Origin: Bradyrhizobium cenepequi
Lineage (GTDB): Bacteria > Pseudomonadota > Alphaproteobacteria > Rhizobiales > Xanthobacteraceae
DNA: 64,000 nt
Assembly: GCF_020329485.1 (NCBI RefSeq)
Contig: NZ_JAGKJI010000037.1
Coordinates: 1-64,000, forward strand
Reading direction: 5' to 3'
Part shown: positions 18,323 through 26,712 of the stretch, piece after piece
Position numbering within the stretch: position 1 is the stretch's first letter
Layout: each line of letters opens with the position of its first letter
Translations under genes and position numbers: made by a program
Notes under the pieces: model-generated
Told to the model about the DNA's origin: nothing
Databases searched by the model: none
What the model saw: only the letters and a program-made list of their open reading frames with translations

Positions 18323-19733
18323 GGAAATACCTAAGCGGGGTGAGGCGCGCCGCACCGGTCCAGGCGAGGCAGGCAGCGAATCCAAACCAGAGAAGGAGGA
18401 GGACAAGTGTGAGCGAGTGGTTCGACAGCACCCAGCCGATGCTGGGCGCCTGATAATGAAATGCCGGTACTTTCGCCCATAATTCGCGATCACCGAGATG
18501 GACATCTCCGGCCTTCACGGGATGCTGTAGGATGTCATCATTGATGATCTTGAGTTCCACCCGCCGATGCTCTTCCGCCGCGCGAGTAAAATCGCGATGC
18601 TGGGCGAGATCAGTGCCCGCAAGCCCCATCGAGATCGCCTGGATACCGAGCTGGGGAAAGAATGCAGCGGCGCGCTGCAGCAGGCGGTTTTGAGCTACCA
18701 TAGGCGCGTAGAGTTCATTGTAGAATTTCTCGAACACCTCGTAGCCGTGCTCCTCGCCGACCTGAAGGCTCAAGCCCGCGAGATTCGCTGGCAGGTCCTG
18801 CTCGCGCGTCACGCCGTATTGTTTAAACAGTGCGGCGGTGCGGGCTTTCATCATTGCCGACGTGCCTGCGGGGTCGTGTAGCGCCGCCTGTAGTCGGGCC
18901 TTGAACGAAACGCCCTCCGGCAGCGGATGACGCTCCGCCGCGAAATCCGATACCAGGCGTGGTGCGAGCAGACAATTCACCGCCCAAAACGCCAGCAAGA
19001 TCACGAGGGCAAAGCGCGACGAGGGTGCCCGCGCAGATACGGCCAGAGTGAGGAGCAGGAAGATGCCAAGGTAGAGCACATAGGCTATGGCCAGCAGAGC
19101 AAATCGCAATTCGCCACCAGCCGGCCCGATCAGTGCGAGGGTCGCTGCGCCTAGCAGCGCTGCCGGCGCCGCGATGAATGCCACGGCAGCGGTGAAACCC
19201 GACATCTTGCCGATAACAAGGTCCCGCGGCCTCAGTCCCAAGCTGAGAAGTTGGCGCAGCGTGCCACGCTCGCGCTCGCCCGCAAACGCGTTGAACCCAA
19301 GCATGATAACGGCGAGTGGCAGCACGATTTGCAGCACGAGCGCAACCGTCATGTCGCCGAAGCGTTGCGCGATGGTCGCGTCCTCACTTGGTCGAAACAT
19401 CAGTTCGTTTTGCTTGTGCGCCTCAAGCCAGACTGCGATCCCCGTATAGGGCTCGACGCCCGGGTCGAGAAACGCCGGGGCGAAGCGGGGCTTGAAGGCG
19501 TAGAGGCCATAGTGCGCAGCAGAATGCGGATTCTTGGGGGCTTGCGCATACCATCGCGCCTGATCGGCGGCCTGTGCAGCGCGCTGCTGCGTGATCAGAT
19601 CGCGCTGGTAGTAACCGCCAGCCATGAGGGCCGTCACCAGGAGTCCTAAGACAATCGCGGCGGTCCAGCGGAAACGGCCGTCGCGGATGAGTTCGATGAA
19701 TTCCTTGCGGGCGATGGTCGCAATCATGGCCAT
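18216..19733 (-). CDS. ABC-2 type exporter permease with DUF3526-like C-terminus, first subunit
   Basis: The product (505 aa as read) begins IATIARKEFIELIRDGRFRW, has a TM1, a large periplasmic loop, LPLAVIMLGFNAFAG then ERERGTLRQLLSLGLRPRDL (ABC-2 hallmark) and a DUF3526-type loop (EEHRRVELKIINDDILQHP and HYQAPSIGWVLSNHSL). Its frame runs 107 bp into the next permease gene. Homology-like sequence seems to end near AARLTPL, so the last 30 or so residues are probably an extension created by loss of the original stop. The ATG overlaps the ATPase stop. Confidence 0.85.
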   Translation of the reverse strand: MAMIATIARKEFIELIRDGRFRWTAAIVLGLLVTALMAGGYYQRDLITQQRAAQAADQARWYAQAPKNPHSAAHYGLYAFKPRFAPAFLDPGVEPYTGIAVWLEAHKQNELMFRPSEDATIAQRFGDMTVALVLQIVLPLAVIMLGFNAFAGERERGTLRQLLSLGLRPRDLVIGKMSGFTAAVAFIAAPAALLGAATLALIGPAGGELRFALLAIAYVLYLGIFLLLTLAVSARAPSSRFALVILLAFWAVNCLLAPRLVSDFAAERHPLPEGVSFKARLQAALHDPAGTSAMMKARTAALFKQYGVTREQDLPANLAGLSLQVGEEHGYEVFEKFYNELYAPMVAQNRLLQRAAAFFPQLGIQAISMGLAGTDLAQHRDFTRAAEEHRRVELKIINDDILQHPVKAGDVHLGDRELWAKVPAFHYQAPSIGWVLSNHSLTLVLLLLWFGFAACLAWTGAARLTPLRYFHVQDRLSVGASGAATGSRILGSADFRNCRTWLRAR

Positions 19734-20434
19734 CAGGACGCCATCGTTTCAAGATAGAGCGTTTCGAGATCGGCATGACTGAGGTCGGCCGCGGTGAGCG
19801 CATGCACGAGCTTACCGGCACGTACGATCCCGACCCGACTTGCGACTTGCTTGGCACGAAAGAGATCGTGGGTCGCCATCAACACGGCGGCGCCGCTCCC
19901 AGCAAACCGTCGCAGCAGAACGGTGAACTCGTGCGACGCGCTGGGGTCCAGGCCACTCGTCGGTTCATCGAGAATAAGTGCCTTCGCACTCTTGGCGAGC
20001 GCCATGGCGATGCCGACCTTCTGCCGCATGCCTTTCGAATAGCCGCTTACGCGGCGGTCATGAGCGTCGGCTTGCAGGCCGGCTTCGGACAAAAAGTTCC
20101 GCAGCGCCGCGTCGTCGTGGCGAGCGCCGGCAAGCTCACTGAAATAGGCCAGGTTTTCGACGCCGGAGAAATGGCTGTAGAAGTTGACCTGCTCTGGGAT
20201 GTAGGCGAGGCGACGCTTGGTATCGAGCGAGTGCGTTCCGACATCGAGACTGTCGATCGATACCCGACCCTGGTCCGGTGTCAGGAAGCCGAGGAAGCAG
20301 TTAATTGTTGTCGTCTTGGCGGCCCCATTGGGGCCAAGCAGTGCAAAAATTTCGCCGGGCGCGACGGTCAGGGAGAGATCGTCGACCGCTGGAAGGCCAT
20401 CAAAGCGCTTAGTAAGATGTTCGGCTGTCAGCAT
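19733..20434 (-). CDS. ABC exporter ATP-binding protein with altered Walker A
   Basis: The product (233 aa) is a CcmA/YadG-type ATPase. It has LTVAPGEIFALLGPNGAAKT (Walker A region, about 27-46), Q-loop YIPEQVNFYSHFSG, signature VSGYSKGMRQKVGIAMAL, Walker B ALILDEPTSGLDP and an H-loop in MATHDLF. The Walker A reads G-P-N-G-A-A-K-T: the glycine normally before the lysine is alanine (codon GCC). That residue contacts the phosphates in almost all P-loops, so activity may be reduced. It is the first gene of the exporter-receptor operon, 170 bp downstream of the GTPase gene. Confidence 0.88.
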   Translation of the reverse strand: MLTAEHLTKRFDGLPAVDDLSLTVAPGEIFALLGPNGAAKTTTINCFLGFLTPDQGRVSIDSLDVGTHSLDTKRRLAYIPEQVNFYSHFSGVENLAYFSELAGARHDDAALRNFLSEAGLQADAHDRRVSGYSKGMRQKVGIAMALAKSAKALILDEPTSGLDPSASHEFTVLLRRFAGSGAAVLMATHDLFRAKQVASRVGIVRAGKLVHALTAADLSHADLETLYLETMAS

Positions 20435-20604
20435 GTGAAACTCCTAACAACGCAGAGACTGTAGAGCCCTGAAATCCACCATGGCCGGAACTATCCTTCT
20501 GCAACTGTGCCGGATGAAATCGTGGGAGATTCGCCAGATTCGAGACCGCTGCCTCCTCAAGGAAGCAACGCCCCTTGATACAAGAGCTGGTGCAGGTCCT
20601 AAAA

Positions 20605-21831
20605 TCAGACCGCTGCTTTACCCCACGATGGAAAAGGATCATCAAGCCGGGCGTGAGATTTCGAAAGGACGGTCGTCACCGATCCGTAAAGGCATTCATC
20701 AAGCGAAGCCCTGATCGCAGCCTCGTCCATCTCTGCGCCGCCGATGAACACGAGTTCTTGTCGGCGATCTCCCCAAGTCGGCGTCCAATGCCGCCGCATA
20801 TGCGACATCGACCCTTCGTCTCTTGGCCAACGCTCCTTCGGCACCGCCGCCCACCATCGCCCGAGTCCCTCGGTGCGCGTCACTGTCCGCGCGATCGAGA
20901 GTTCCGCGAGCCACTCTGGGCGTGTCGCGAGCCAGAAATGCCCCTTGGCTCGAAACACACCTTTGAAACTTCGACCAAGTAGCACATGGAGCTTGGCGGG
21001 ATGGAACGGTCGCCGGGCGCGGTAGACAAAGGAGCGCACACCATATTCCTCGGTTTCCGGCTTGTGGTCGGCAAATTGGTAGAGCTCCCTGTGCCATAGC
21101 GGGTGAGTTTGGGCTCTTTCCTCGCTGTAGAGGCCGGTATCGAAAATGCAGTCGAGTGGCGCTTTGCCGAATGTCGTTTCGATGATCCGCGCATCGGCGT
21201 TCAGTCCACGAACGACACGCCGCGCCTCGGCCAGCTGCTCTGCTCCTACGTCCGCCGCCTTGTTGATGATGACAACGTCAGCAAATTCGATCTGCTCGAC
21301 CAGGAGATCGACCAAGGTGCGTTCGTCCCCATCGCCCGCGATCTCACCGCGGTCACGCAGAAAGTCACGCGACTCATAATCCCTGAGGAGGTTGATCGCA
21401 TCAACGACGGTGACCATCGCGTCGAGGCGCGCCACGTCGGATAGCGAATCGCCCGCTTCGTCGCGAAAATCGAAAGTCGCGGCAACCGGCAAAGACTCGG
21501 AAATTCCAGTACTCTCAATCAAGAGATAATCAAACCGTCCCTCCTTGCTTAGCCTGCGCACCTCCAGAAGAAGGTCGTCTCGCAGGGTGCAACAGATGCA
21601 GCCGTTGGTCATTTCCACGAGCTTCTCGTTAGTACGCGACAGATTGGCGCCGCCGTCCCGCAAGAGGTCGGCGTCGATATTGACCTCAGACATGTCGTTG
21701 ACGATCACCGCGACCTTGCGGCCATCGCGGTTGTTGAGCACGTGATTGAGGAGCGTGGTCTTGCCGGCGCCGAGGAAGCCGGAAAGCACCGTGACGGGGA
21801 GACGCTTGTCGATTTGCGGGGTTCTGGACAT
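20605..21831 (-). CDS. COG0523/CobW-family GTPase, probable zinc metallochaperone (ZigA/YeiR type)
   Basis: The product (408 aa), starting MSRTPQIDKRLPVTVLSGFL, has Walker A GFLGAGKTT (18-26), the metal-binding motif GCICC (77-81) that defines the family, Walker B-like LIESTGISESLP and NKAAD for guanine recognition. The C-terminal CobW_C domain includes RGLNADARI and a His-rich stretch (SHMRRHW). Family members deliver zinc or other metals to client enzymes, and the Zur-regulated ones act under zinc starvation. The start at 21831 was preferred over a much longer frame because a Zur-box-like palindrome lies at 21842-21855, just upstream. Confidence 0.88.
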   Translation of the reverse strand: MSRTPQIDKRLPVTVLSGFLGAGKTTLLNHVLNNRDGRKVAVIVNDMSEVNIDADLLRDGGANLSRTNEKLVEMTNGCICCTLRDDLLLEVRRLSKEGRFDYLLIESTGISESLPVAATFDFRDEAGDSLSDVARLDAMVTVVDAINLLRDYESRDFLRDRGEIAGDGDERTLVDLLVEQIEFADVVIINKAADVGAEQLAEARRVVRGLNADARIIETTFGKAPLDCIFDTGLYSEERAQTHPLWHRELYQFADHKPETEEYGVRSFVYRARRPFHPAKLHVLLGRSFKGVFRAKGHFWLATRPEWLAELSIARTVTRTEGLGRWWAAVPKERWPRDEGSMSHMRRHWTPTWGDRRQELVFIGGAEMDEAAIRASLDECLYGSVTTVLSKSHARLDDPFPSWGKAAV

Positions 21832-21841
21832 CGAGTGGTGT

Positions 21842-21855
21842 AATGTTATAACGTT
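21842..21855. promoter_or_regulatory. putative Zur box
   Basis: AATGTTATAACGTT is a near-perfect palindrome with the GTTATAAC core of alphaproteobacterial Zur operators. It lies 10 bp upstream of the COG0523 gene and between it and a divergent gene, so it could control both. Confidence 0.65.
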
Positions 21856-22022
21856 GCATCTACATTGCAGCACCGATTGGAAGATTGCAAGCGGTTCGCA
21901 ATGAAACGACGTTTTCGGTCTGTCGTGGGACGAACCGGCAGTGGCGGAGCGCGCTCCGCGGCTGCGCGGTGAAATTCCCATACATTCCATTGCTAGGCGC
22001 ATCGATAGGAGGGATTGAGCAG

Positions 22023-23010
22023 GTGCCGTCGATAACCATCCCTCTGCATATCCTCTATCTCTTTGCCATCGCCATCGCCATGTTTGCGTCGCCGCGATCA
22101 TTTGCGGCAGAGCAATCATCGGACATCCCGGCCTGGTTGGAGGCCCATGTTGGCGAAGACGAAGGCCGGATTGCGCGACCGGGCGCGTGCGCTCTACTTC
22201 CAGAAGATCAAGGAAGGCGCGGTACGAAATCCCTGCTACTTCGCCATGGACGCGACCCGGCCGAACAGTCTGAACGATGGCAAATTAGGCCGTCGGTTCT
22301 ACATTATCTGCGAAGCCGATAGGTCGTTTCGCGCCATTTCGTCGGGCCACGGCGGCGGCCGCAATTTGAAAGGCATCGCGGATTTCGCCAACGGAAGACG
22401 GTGCGCGAAGAACTTCAGCAATGCAATGGACTCGAACCTAACAGCCGGCGGACCGTATGTAACGCGCGAGACGAAAACGTCTTTCAAAGGCTACTACCGG
22501 GTCTCAGCGAAACAGTATGCGGTCTTGATACGTTCATTTCTGCAGTTCGATGGAGAAGGTGAGACCGCAAACGCCAGACAACGCGAGATCGGCGGACACG
22601 CGGCTGTCTCGTTAAAGGGAGTATGCCTTCGAAAGGATACGCGCAGTCCCTACGCAAACCACGACGGTTACGTTCCGTTCGGTACGCTGGTGGAATACGC
22701 TGGTGGTCGCAGCAATGGCTGCACCAGCTGGTCGACATCGGACGTCGGACAAATCCTCGCGATGACGAAGGACGATCCGACGACGCTTTACATTTATCCT
22801 CGCGCAGCCGATATCGACGCTGTCATGCACGCGGTAGCGAGCGACCCCTCACCATCACGCACCGGACCATATTGGAACGCCTCCTGCCTGAGAGAAATCG
22901 GCGCTCCGAAATTCTGGGCAAGAGAAATCCTTGAGCAAGTGCTCGGTCAATACAAGCGGAGTCATCCGGCACCCCCGCCACGACCTATTCCGATTTGCAA
23001 GGACTCGTGA
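22023..23010 (+). pseudogene. YkuD_2-type L,D-transpeptidase-like protein, frameshifted
   Basis: The first part, from GTG 22023, encodes a signal peptide (LHILYLFAIAIAMFASP ... SFAAEQSSDIPAWLEAHVGE). The body lies in another frame from about 22160: RARALYFQKIKEGAVRNPC, FYIICEADRSFRAISSGHGG, then RRCAKNFSNAMDSNLT and the active-site-like GGRSNGCTSWSTSD with the expected nucleophilic Cys. An upstream His (GGHAAVSLKGVCL) would complete the dyad. This matches murein L,D-transpeptidase catalytic family proteins. One indel at about 22140-22190 breaks it. Confidence 0.7.
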
Positions 23011-23105
23011 ATGCGCCGCTCGACAGAGATTTCATCGACGCCGCGGTGCTTGAGAGCTTCGCTCAGGTCACGCTCGCCGATCTTGCCGCCGTCCTCGCCC
23101 GCTGA
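23011..23105 (+). other. unrecognised C-terminal fragment
   Basis: A frame ending at TGA 23103-23105 reads DRDFIDAAVLESFAQVTLAD. It looks protein-like but is too short to assign, and it has no start of its own. Confidence 0.25.
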
Positions 23106-23141
23106 CGCGCGGAGCGGCTAGCCTTCCAGAAGGACTTGAAA

Positions 23142-23364
23142 ATGAAGTATGATGTCATTGTCATTGGCGGCAGTTTCGCCGGAATGGCCGCCGCTCTCCA
23201 GCTCCTGCGGTCTGGTGATTGACGCGGGGCTGAGACGAAACCGCTTCGCCAGCCATTCGCACGGTTTTCTGGGACAAGATGGCGTCAGTCCGGCGGAGAT
23301 CGCGCAATCGGCCCGACAGCAGCTTGAGGCGTATCGGACGTTGACGTGGATCGAGAGCGAGTGA
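23142..23364 (+). pseudogene. thioredoxin-reductase-like FAD/NAD oxidoreductase, N-terminal fragment
   Basis: ATG 23142 reads MKYDVIVIGGSFAGMAAALQ, the dinucleotide-binding beta-alpha-beta fold (GGSFAG). It then shifts frame near 23215 into VIDAGLRRNRFASHSHGFLG and GVSPAEIAQSARQQLEAY, ending at 23364. This is the N-terminal 90 residues of the small thioredoxin-reductase-like oxidoreductases common in rhizobia. The redox-active and C-terminal parts are gone. Confidence 0.8.
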
Positions 23365-23547
23365 TGGACGTCCGCGCGCCTGCATCGCTGCTCGACTACT
23401 GCGGTCAGCTCGGCCTCACCAGCATTTCTGTTATGGATGACGATCCTTTAGCGCGACGTCTTTGCGACGCTGGCCTTGTCGATAGCTTTTCAGGTTGCAC
23501 GAAAGCCTCTCCTATCTCTTTGAGGCCTCTCCGATAAGGAATATCGA

Positions 23548-24105
23548 ATGATCCGACGCAACCCCAGGGGCGACTGGCCGACTATCGCCGAAACTGCTTT
23601 TATCGACCCGACCGCGATCATCTGTGGCCTCGTGATCATCGAGGAGGATGTTTTCGTTGGGCCTTATGCTGTCATCCGTGCGGACGAGACCGATGAGAAC
23701 GGCGGATTGCAACCGATTCGTATCGGCGGTGCGACGAACATCCAGGATGGTGTTGTGATCCACTCAAGATCGGGCGAAGCGGTCACGATCGGACGACGAA
23801 CCTCGATCGCTCACCGTTCAATCATTCATGGGCCTTGCACGATTGGCGATGATGTTCTTTGTTGGCTTCAACTCGGTCGTGTTCAACTGCACGATTGGCG
23901 ACGGCTCGGCGATACGTCACAATTCAGTGAAGGCTGTTATCTTCCGGCTGGCTTCCATGTACCGTCCACGACGACCGTCCATTCTGATTCTGACCTTGCC
24001 AACATTCCACAGGTGACGATCGACATGACCACTTTCTCCGAGCACGTGGCACGCACCAATGTGGGCCACGCTCACGACTATCGGAAGCTCCGCAATGATT
24101 TCTGA
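23548..24105 (+). pseudogene. gamma carbonic anhydrase-like hexapeptide protein with compensating frameshifts
   Basis: The product (185 aa) shows left-handed beta-helix repeats. It carries the gamma-CA active-site set: Arg44/Asp46 in AVIRADE, Gln66/Asp67 in NIQDGVVIH, and His72, His89 and His94 (SIAHRSIIHG). Between about 23858 and 23930 the reading frame leaves the family pattern. The expected DDVFVGFNSVVFNCTIGDGS is in another frame, and the original frame returns at GCYLPAGFHVPS. One base gained and one lost would explain this, leaving an altered 25-residue segment. The enzyme hydrates CO2 in intact homologues. Confidence 0.8.
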
Positions 24106-24249
24106 GCGAGGTTCGATGTGCCGCATTGTTCGCGTTGCTGGTCTACGTCTCGTCGCGGCTAGCTAGCGATGTTCACTAGCCTTGATGAGTCATCTCATCG
24201 GCAGCGTTGGTCATGGCCGTGGGTTCTCCCCTCCTGTGCGACGGCCGGA

Positions 24250-24625
24250 TCAATTGCTCGGCGGTACCATCGCCTTCGCGAGGAAGTCGATGTTATGCCG
24301 AAACATTTGGGCATAGGTCGGGGCCGGTCCATCACGGACTGAGAGAGCCTCCGCATAGAGTTTACCACCCGGCTGCGCGCCGGTCGCATTCGCGATCTGC
24401 TGCACCAGCCGCGGATCATTGGAGGTCTCGATAAAATAGAACTTCACGTGTTCGGCCCTTACCTGATCGATCAGTCGTGCGACATCGCTTGCGGATGCTT
24501 CGGTCTCGGTGGAAAGGCCGAGCGGCGACAGGAACGTGATGCCGTAATCGCGTCCAAGATATCCGAAGGCATCATGGCTGGTCAGAATCTTGCGGTGTTG
24601 CCGCGGGATCGGGTCGATGCGCGCG
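24250..24625 (-). pseudogene. ZnuA-like metal ABC transporter binding protein, C-terminal part
   Basis: The minus strand reads KILTSHDAFGYLGRDYGITF, then LSPLGLSTETEASASDVARL, FYFIETSNDPRLVQQIANAT and APTYAQMFRHNIDFL to TGA 24250-24252. The SHDAF motif, with a metal-ligand His, and the FxE-type segment are characteristic of the cluster A-I zinc/manganese binding proteins. The N-terminal part is cut off at about 24625 by transposase sequence. In intact form it captures zinc in the periplasm. Confidence 0.85.
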
Positions 24626-24627
24626 TG

Positions 24628-25205
24628 ACCAGAAGCAGCACCAGCGCGGCCCCAAGGTCTATTCGCTGCACGCGCCGGAAGTGGAGTGCATCGGCAAGGG
24701 CAAGGCGCACCGGCCTTACGAGTTCGGGGTCAAGGTCTCCATCGCCACCACGCTGGCCCACGCCAAGGGCGGTCAGTTCGTCACCCACGTGAAGGCGTTG
24801 CCCGGCAACCCCTATGATGGCCATACGCTCAGAGCCGTTATCCCCGAGATGGAAGCGCTGATCGGCAACATCATCGAGTGCCTTCTTGGCGACAAAGGCT
24901 ACCGCGGCCACAATGCGCCGCCCGAATACAAATTCAGGGTGTTCACATCAGGCCAGAAGCGGCGGGTGACGCCCAAGATCAAACGTGAGTTGCGCCGGCG
25001 CTCGGCGATCGAGCCCGTCATCGGCCATCTCAAGTCCGAGCATCGAATGGGCCGCAATTACCTCTGGCATCGCGCCGGCGATGCCACCAACGCCGTCCTC
25101 GCCGCCGCCGGCTACAACTTCCGGCGTCTCCTACGCTGGCTGAGCCTTTTGCTCTGCCAAATCCTCGCTCAGCTCGGCCTCCAAACGCGGCTCATCCCGG
25201 CCTGA
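24628..25205 (+). pseudogene. IS5/IS1182-superfamily transposase, C-terminal fragment
   Basis: The frame is open from the ZnuA junction to TGA 25205 and encodes about 190 residues of a DDE_Tnp_1 transposase: KVYSLHAPEVECIGKGKAHR, GHTLRAVIPEMEALIGN, LGDKGYRGHN (second catalytic Asp) and SAIEPVIGHLKSEHRMGRNY (the catalytic Glu region Y-[x]-E-[x]-x). The N-terminal domain is absent, so it is inactive. It has replaced the 5' half of znuA. Confidence 0.85.
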
Positions 25206-25300
25206 AATCTCAATTCTTCACGGTCGACTGGATAGACTTCAACGCTAGGGAGTGGATGGGTGCCACAGTATTTGCTGGTGCGGCATTAGAGGCCCTTCTT

Positions 25301-25375
25301 CTATGGGCCCCTGAAGCAGGCGTCACTTGCCACGGCGCCGAACTGAGGATGATTGTGGAGGAAATCACGCGGCAT
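25301..25375 (-). pseudogene. AbiEii-type toxin, N-terminal stub
   Basis: The ATG at 25375 overlaps the antitoxin stop (GCATGCCGCGTGA) and reads MPRDFLHNHPQFGAVAS before diverging to a stop at 25301-25303. Overlap and start sequence are those of AbiEii/AbiGii nucleotidyltransferase toxins. Only the first 17 or so residues remain, so there is no nucleotidyltransferase domain. Confidence 0.65.
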
Positions 25376-25958
25376 GCAGCTCGCTCGCTCTTAGCGCGCG
25401 ATCGAAGAATTTCTTCGCTTTTTCATTTCCATACTCGCGGACAGCACGGCGCAAGCGACGTCGATCTGACGATGCAGCACGCTGCTCGACTCGCTTAAGA
25501 ACCTCGTCCTTGGCTTCCGCCAGCTGATCAACGTTGTTGACGAGATCAACAAGCAGAAACTCCTTCGTAAGCGACTTCGGGAAGCGTGGCTTCACGCGAA
25601 ACGCAAACTTGCGATTGCCTAGCTGAAACTCTCCGTGGCGCTTGTGATTGTAGACGACGGTCTTGTCGTAAAGCTGCGTCGTGCCCACTCCCAGACTGTT
25701 GTAGGCATTCGGCGAAGCCAACAGAAATGTATCGTCCTTCAGAAAGGCACCAACAACTTCCTTGTCTGAGGCGGGCGCCGGACCAAACACGGTTTCCTTC
25801 GGATAAGCGTAGAGCCCGCCCGAAAGCTTCTTGAGCGTACCGCTCTCAACCAGCTGCTTGAGATGCCGATCGACAGAGGTCGTCCAACGGGCCAAATCCG
25901 CACGCCGATAGGCGTTGCCCGGCTTCAGATGTTTCTTGAGTTGTTCCAGCTTCGTCAT
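25365..25958 (-). CDS. AbiEi/DUF6088-type antitoxin
   Basis: The product (197 aa) has an N-terminal winged helix (AYRRADLARWTTSVDRHLKQ ... LKKLSGGLYAYPK) and a C-terminal domain of the AbiEi_4/DUF6088 class (FLLASPNAYNSLGVGTTQLY, KRHGEFQLGNRKFAFRVKP). Family members are transcriptional autorepressors and antitoxins of type IV toxin-antitoxin and abortive-infection pairs, and the toxin is normally encoded directly downstream with overlap. Here that toxin is reduced to a stub at 25301-25375, so this is an orphan antitoxin that might still bind DNA. Confidence 0.8.
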   Translation of the reverse strand: MTKLEQLKKHLKPGNAYRRADLARWTTSVDRHLKQLVESGTLKKLSGGLYAYPKETVFGPAPASDKEVVGAFLKDDTFLLASPNAYNSLGVGTTQLYDKTVVYNHKRHGEFQLGNRKFAFRVKPRFPKSLTKEFLLVDLVNNVDQLAEAKDEVLKRVEQRAASSDRRRLRRAVREYGNEKAKKFFDRALRASELHAA

Positions 25959-26250
25959 GGCATGGAATATAAGTCAAAACTGACTGTTTTGCAAGTTATT
26001 TCATGCAAAAATCATGCATTTTCGGTATATCTACCTGATTTGTGGGTATTATTTTTAAACCTTCGCTTCTCCTCCAGTGGTTTCCCGGGAGCCGGGAAAG
26101 AAACTCGTTGCTTACTGGGATCGCCTCTTACGGTAGCTTTGAGACCTCATGCGGAGAACACGGTTGCCGCCAGCAGCAGCACCAGACCAGAGCACCGCGG
26201 CCATCCGCCGTGGAACGGCCGCTAAGGCTGGTCCTCGTCGAGCCAGTGGA

Positions 26251-26266
26251 TTTCCCGCCCGGTAAA
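26251..26266. promoter_or_regulatory. HipB operator 1
   Basis: TTTCCCGCCCGGTAAA is the most upstream of four copies of a TTTTCCCGnnCGGkAAAA palindrome before hipB (centre 26258.5). Confidence 0.7.
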
Positions 26267-26298
26267 GTTCGTGTCAGATCCGCCGCTTGTTCACTGAA

Positions 26299-26316
26299 TT
26301 TTCCCGTTCGGTAAAA
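26299..26316. promoter_or_regulatory. HipB operator 2
   Basis: TTTTCCCGTTCGGTAAAA, centre 26307.5, is 49 bp from operator 1. Confidence 0.75.
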
Positions 26317-26348
26317 TATGGATAATTTGGCTGTCCGTCGACCGCCTA

Positions 26349-26366
26349 TTTTCCCGCTCGGTAAAA
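26349..26366. promoter_or_regulatory. HipB operator 3
   Basis: TTTTCCCGCTCGGTAAAA, centre 26357.5, is 50 bp from operator 2. Confidence 0.75.
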
Positions 26367-26400
26367 CTAGTTATTGAAGTCGAGTTAGATCCGGCCTATA

Positions 26401-26416
26401 TTCCCGCTCGGGAAAA
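26401..26416. promoter_or_regulatory. HipB operator 4, abutting the hipB start
   Basis: TTCCCGCTCGGGAAAA, centre 26408.5, is 51 bp from operator 3. It ends 5 bp before ATG 26422, so binding here would also cover the ribosome-binding region. Confidence 0.75.
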
Positions 26417-26421
26417 TCACC

Positions 26422-26712
26422 ATGGCCGATATTCCGGATACGACGACCCTCGGAACCTTGGTTCGCCAGCGGCGGAACTCATTGGGCTTACGGCAGCAGG
26501 ACCTTGCATTGGCCGCCAACGTGGGGGTGCGTTTCATAGTCGATATCGAGGGCGGAAAGGAAACCAGCCAAATCGGCCTGGTAATCAGACTGCTCAAGGC
26601 GCTCGGGATATCGCTCCAAGCCAACATGGCGCCAGCTCCCCCGTCGCCTTCCCAATCGGCGGACGACGACAGCGGCATCTTCGATCCCGATAACCCGGCA
26701 CCATCCCGATGA
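26422..26712 (+). CDS. hipB: HipB-type antitoxin, Xre-family regulator
   Basis: The product (96 aa) has a helix-turn-helix at about 10-65 (LVRQRRNSLGLRQQDLALAA, NVGVRFIVDIEGGKETSQIG, VIRLLKALGISLQ) and a Pro/Ser/Asp-rich tail as in HipB proteins. It overlaps hipA by 4 bp (ATGA). It would repress its operon through the four palindromes at 26251-26416 and neutralise the HipA kinase. The gene looks intact. Confidence 0.85.
   Translation: MADIPDTTTLGTLVRQRRNSLGLRQQDLALAANVGVRFIVDIEGGKETSQIGLVIRLLKALGISLQANMAPAPPSPSQSADDDSGIFDPDNPAPSR

Noticed and set aside
21832..22119. 96-residue N-terminal extension of the COG0523 GTPase
   Set aside because: It would cover the Zur-like site and does not resemble the family, which starts just before the Walker A.
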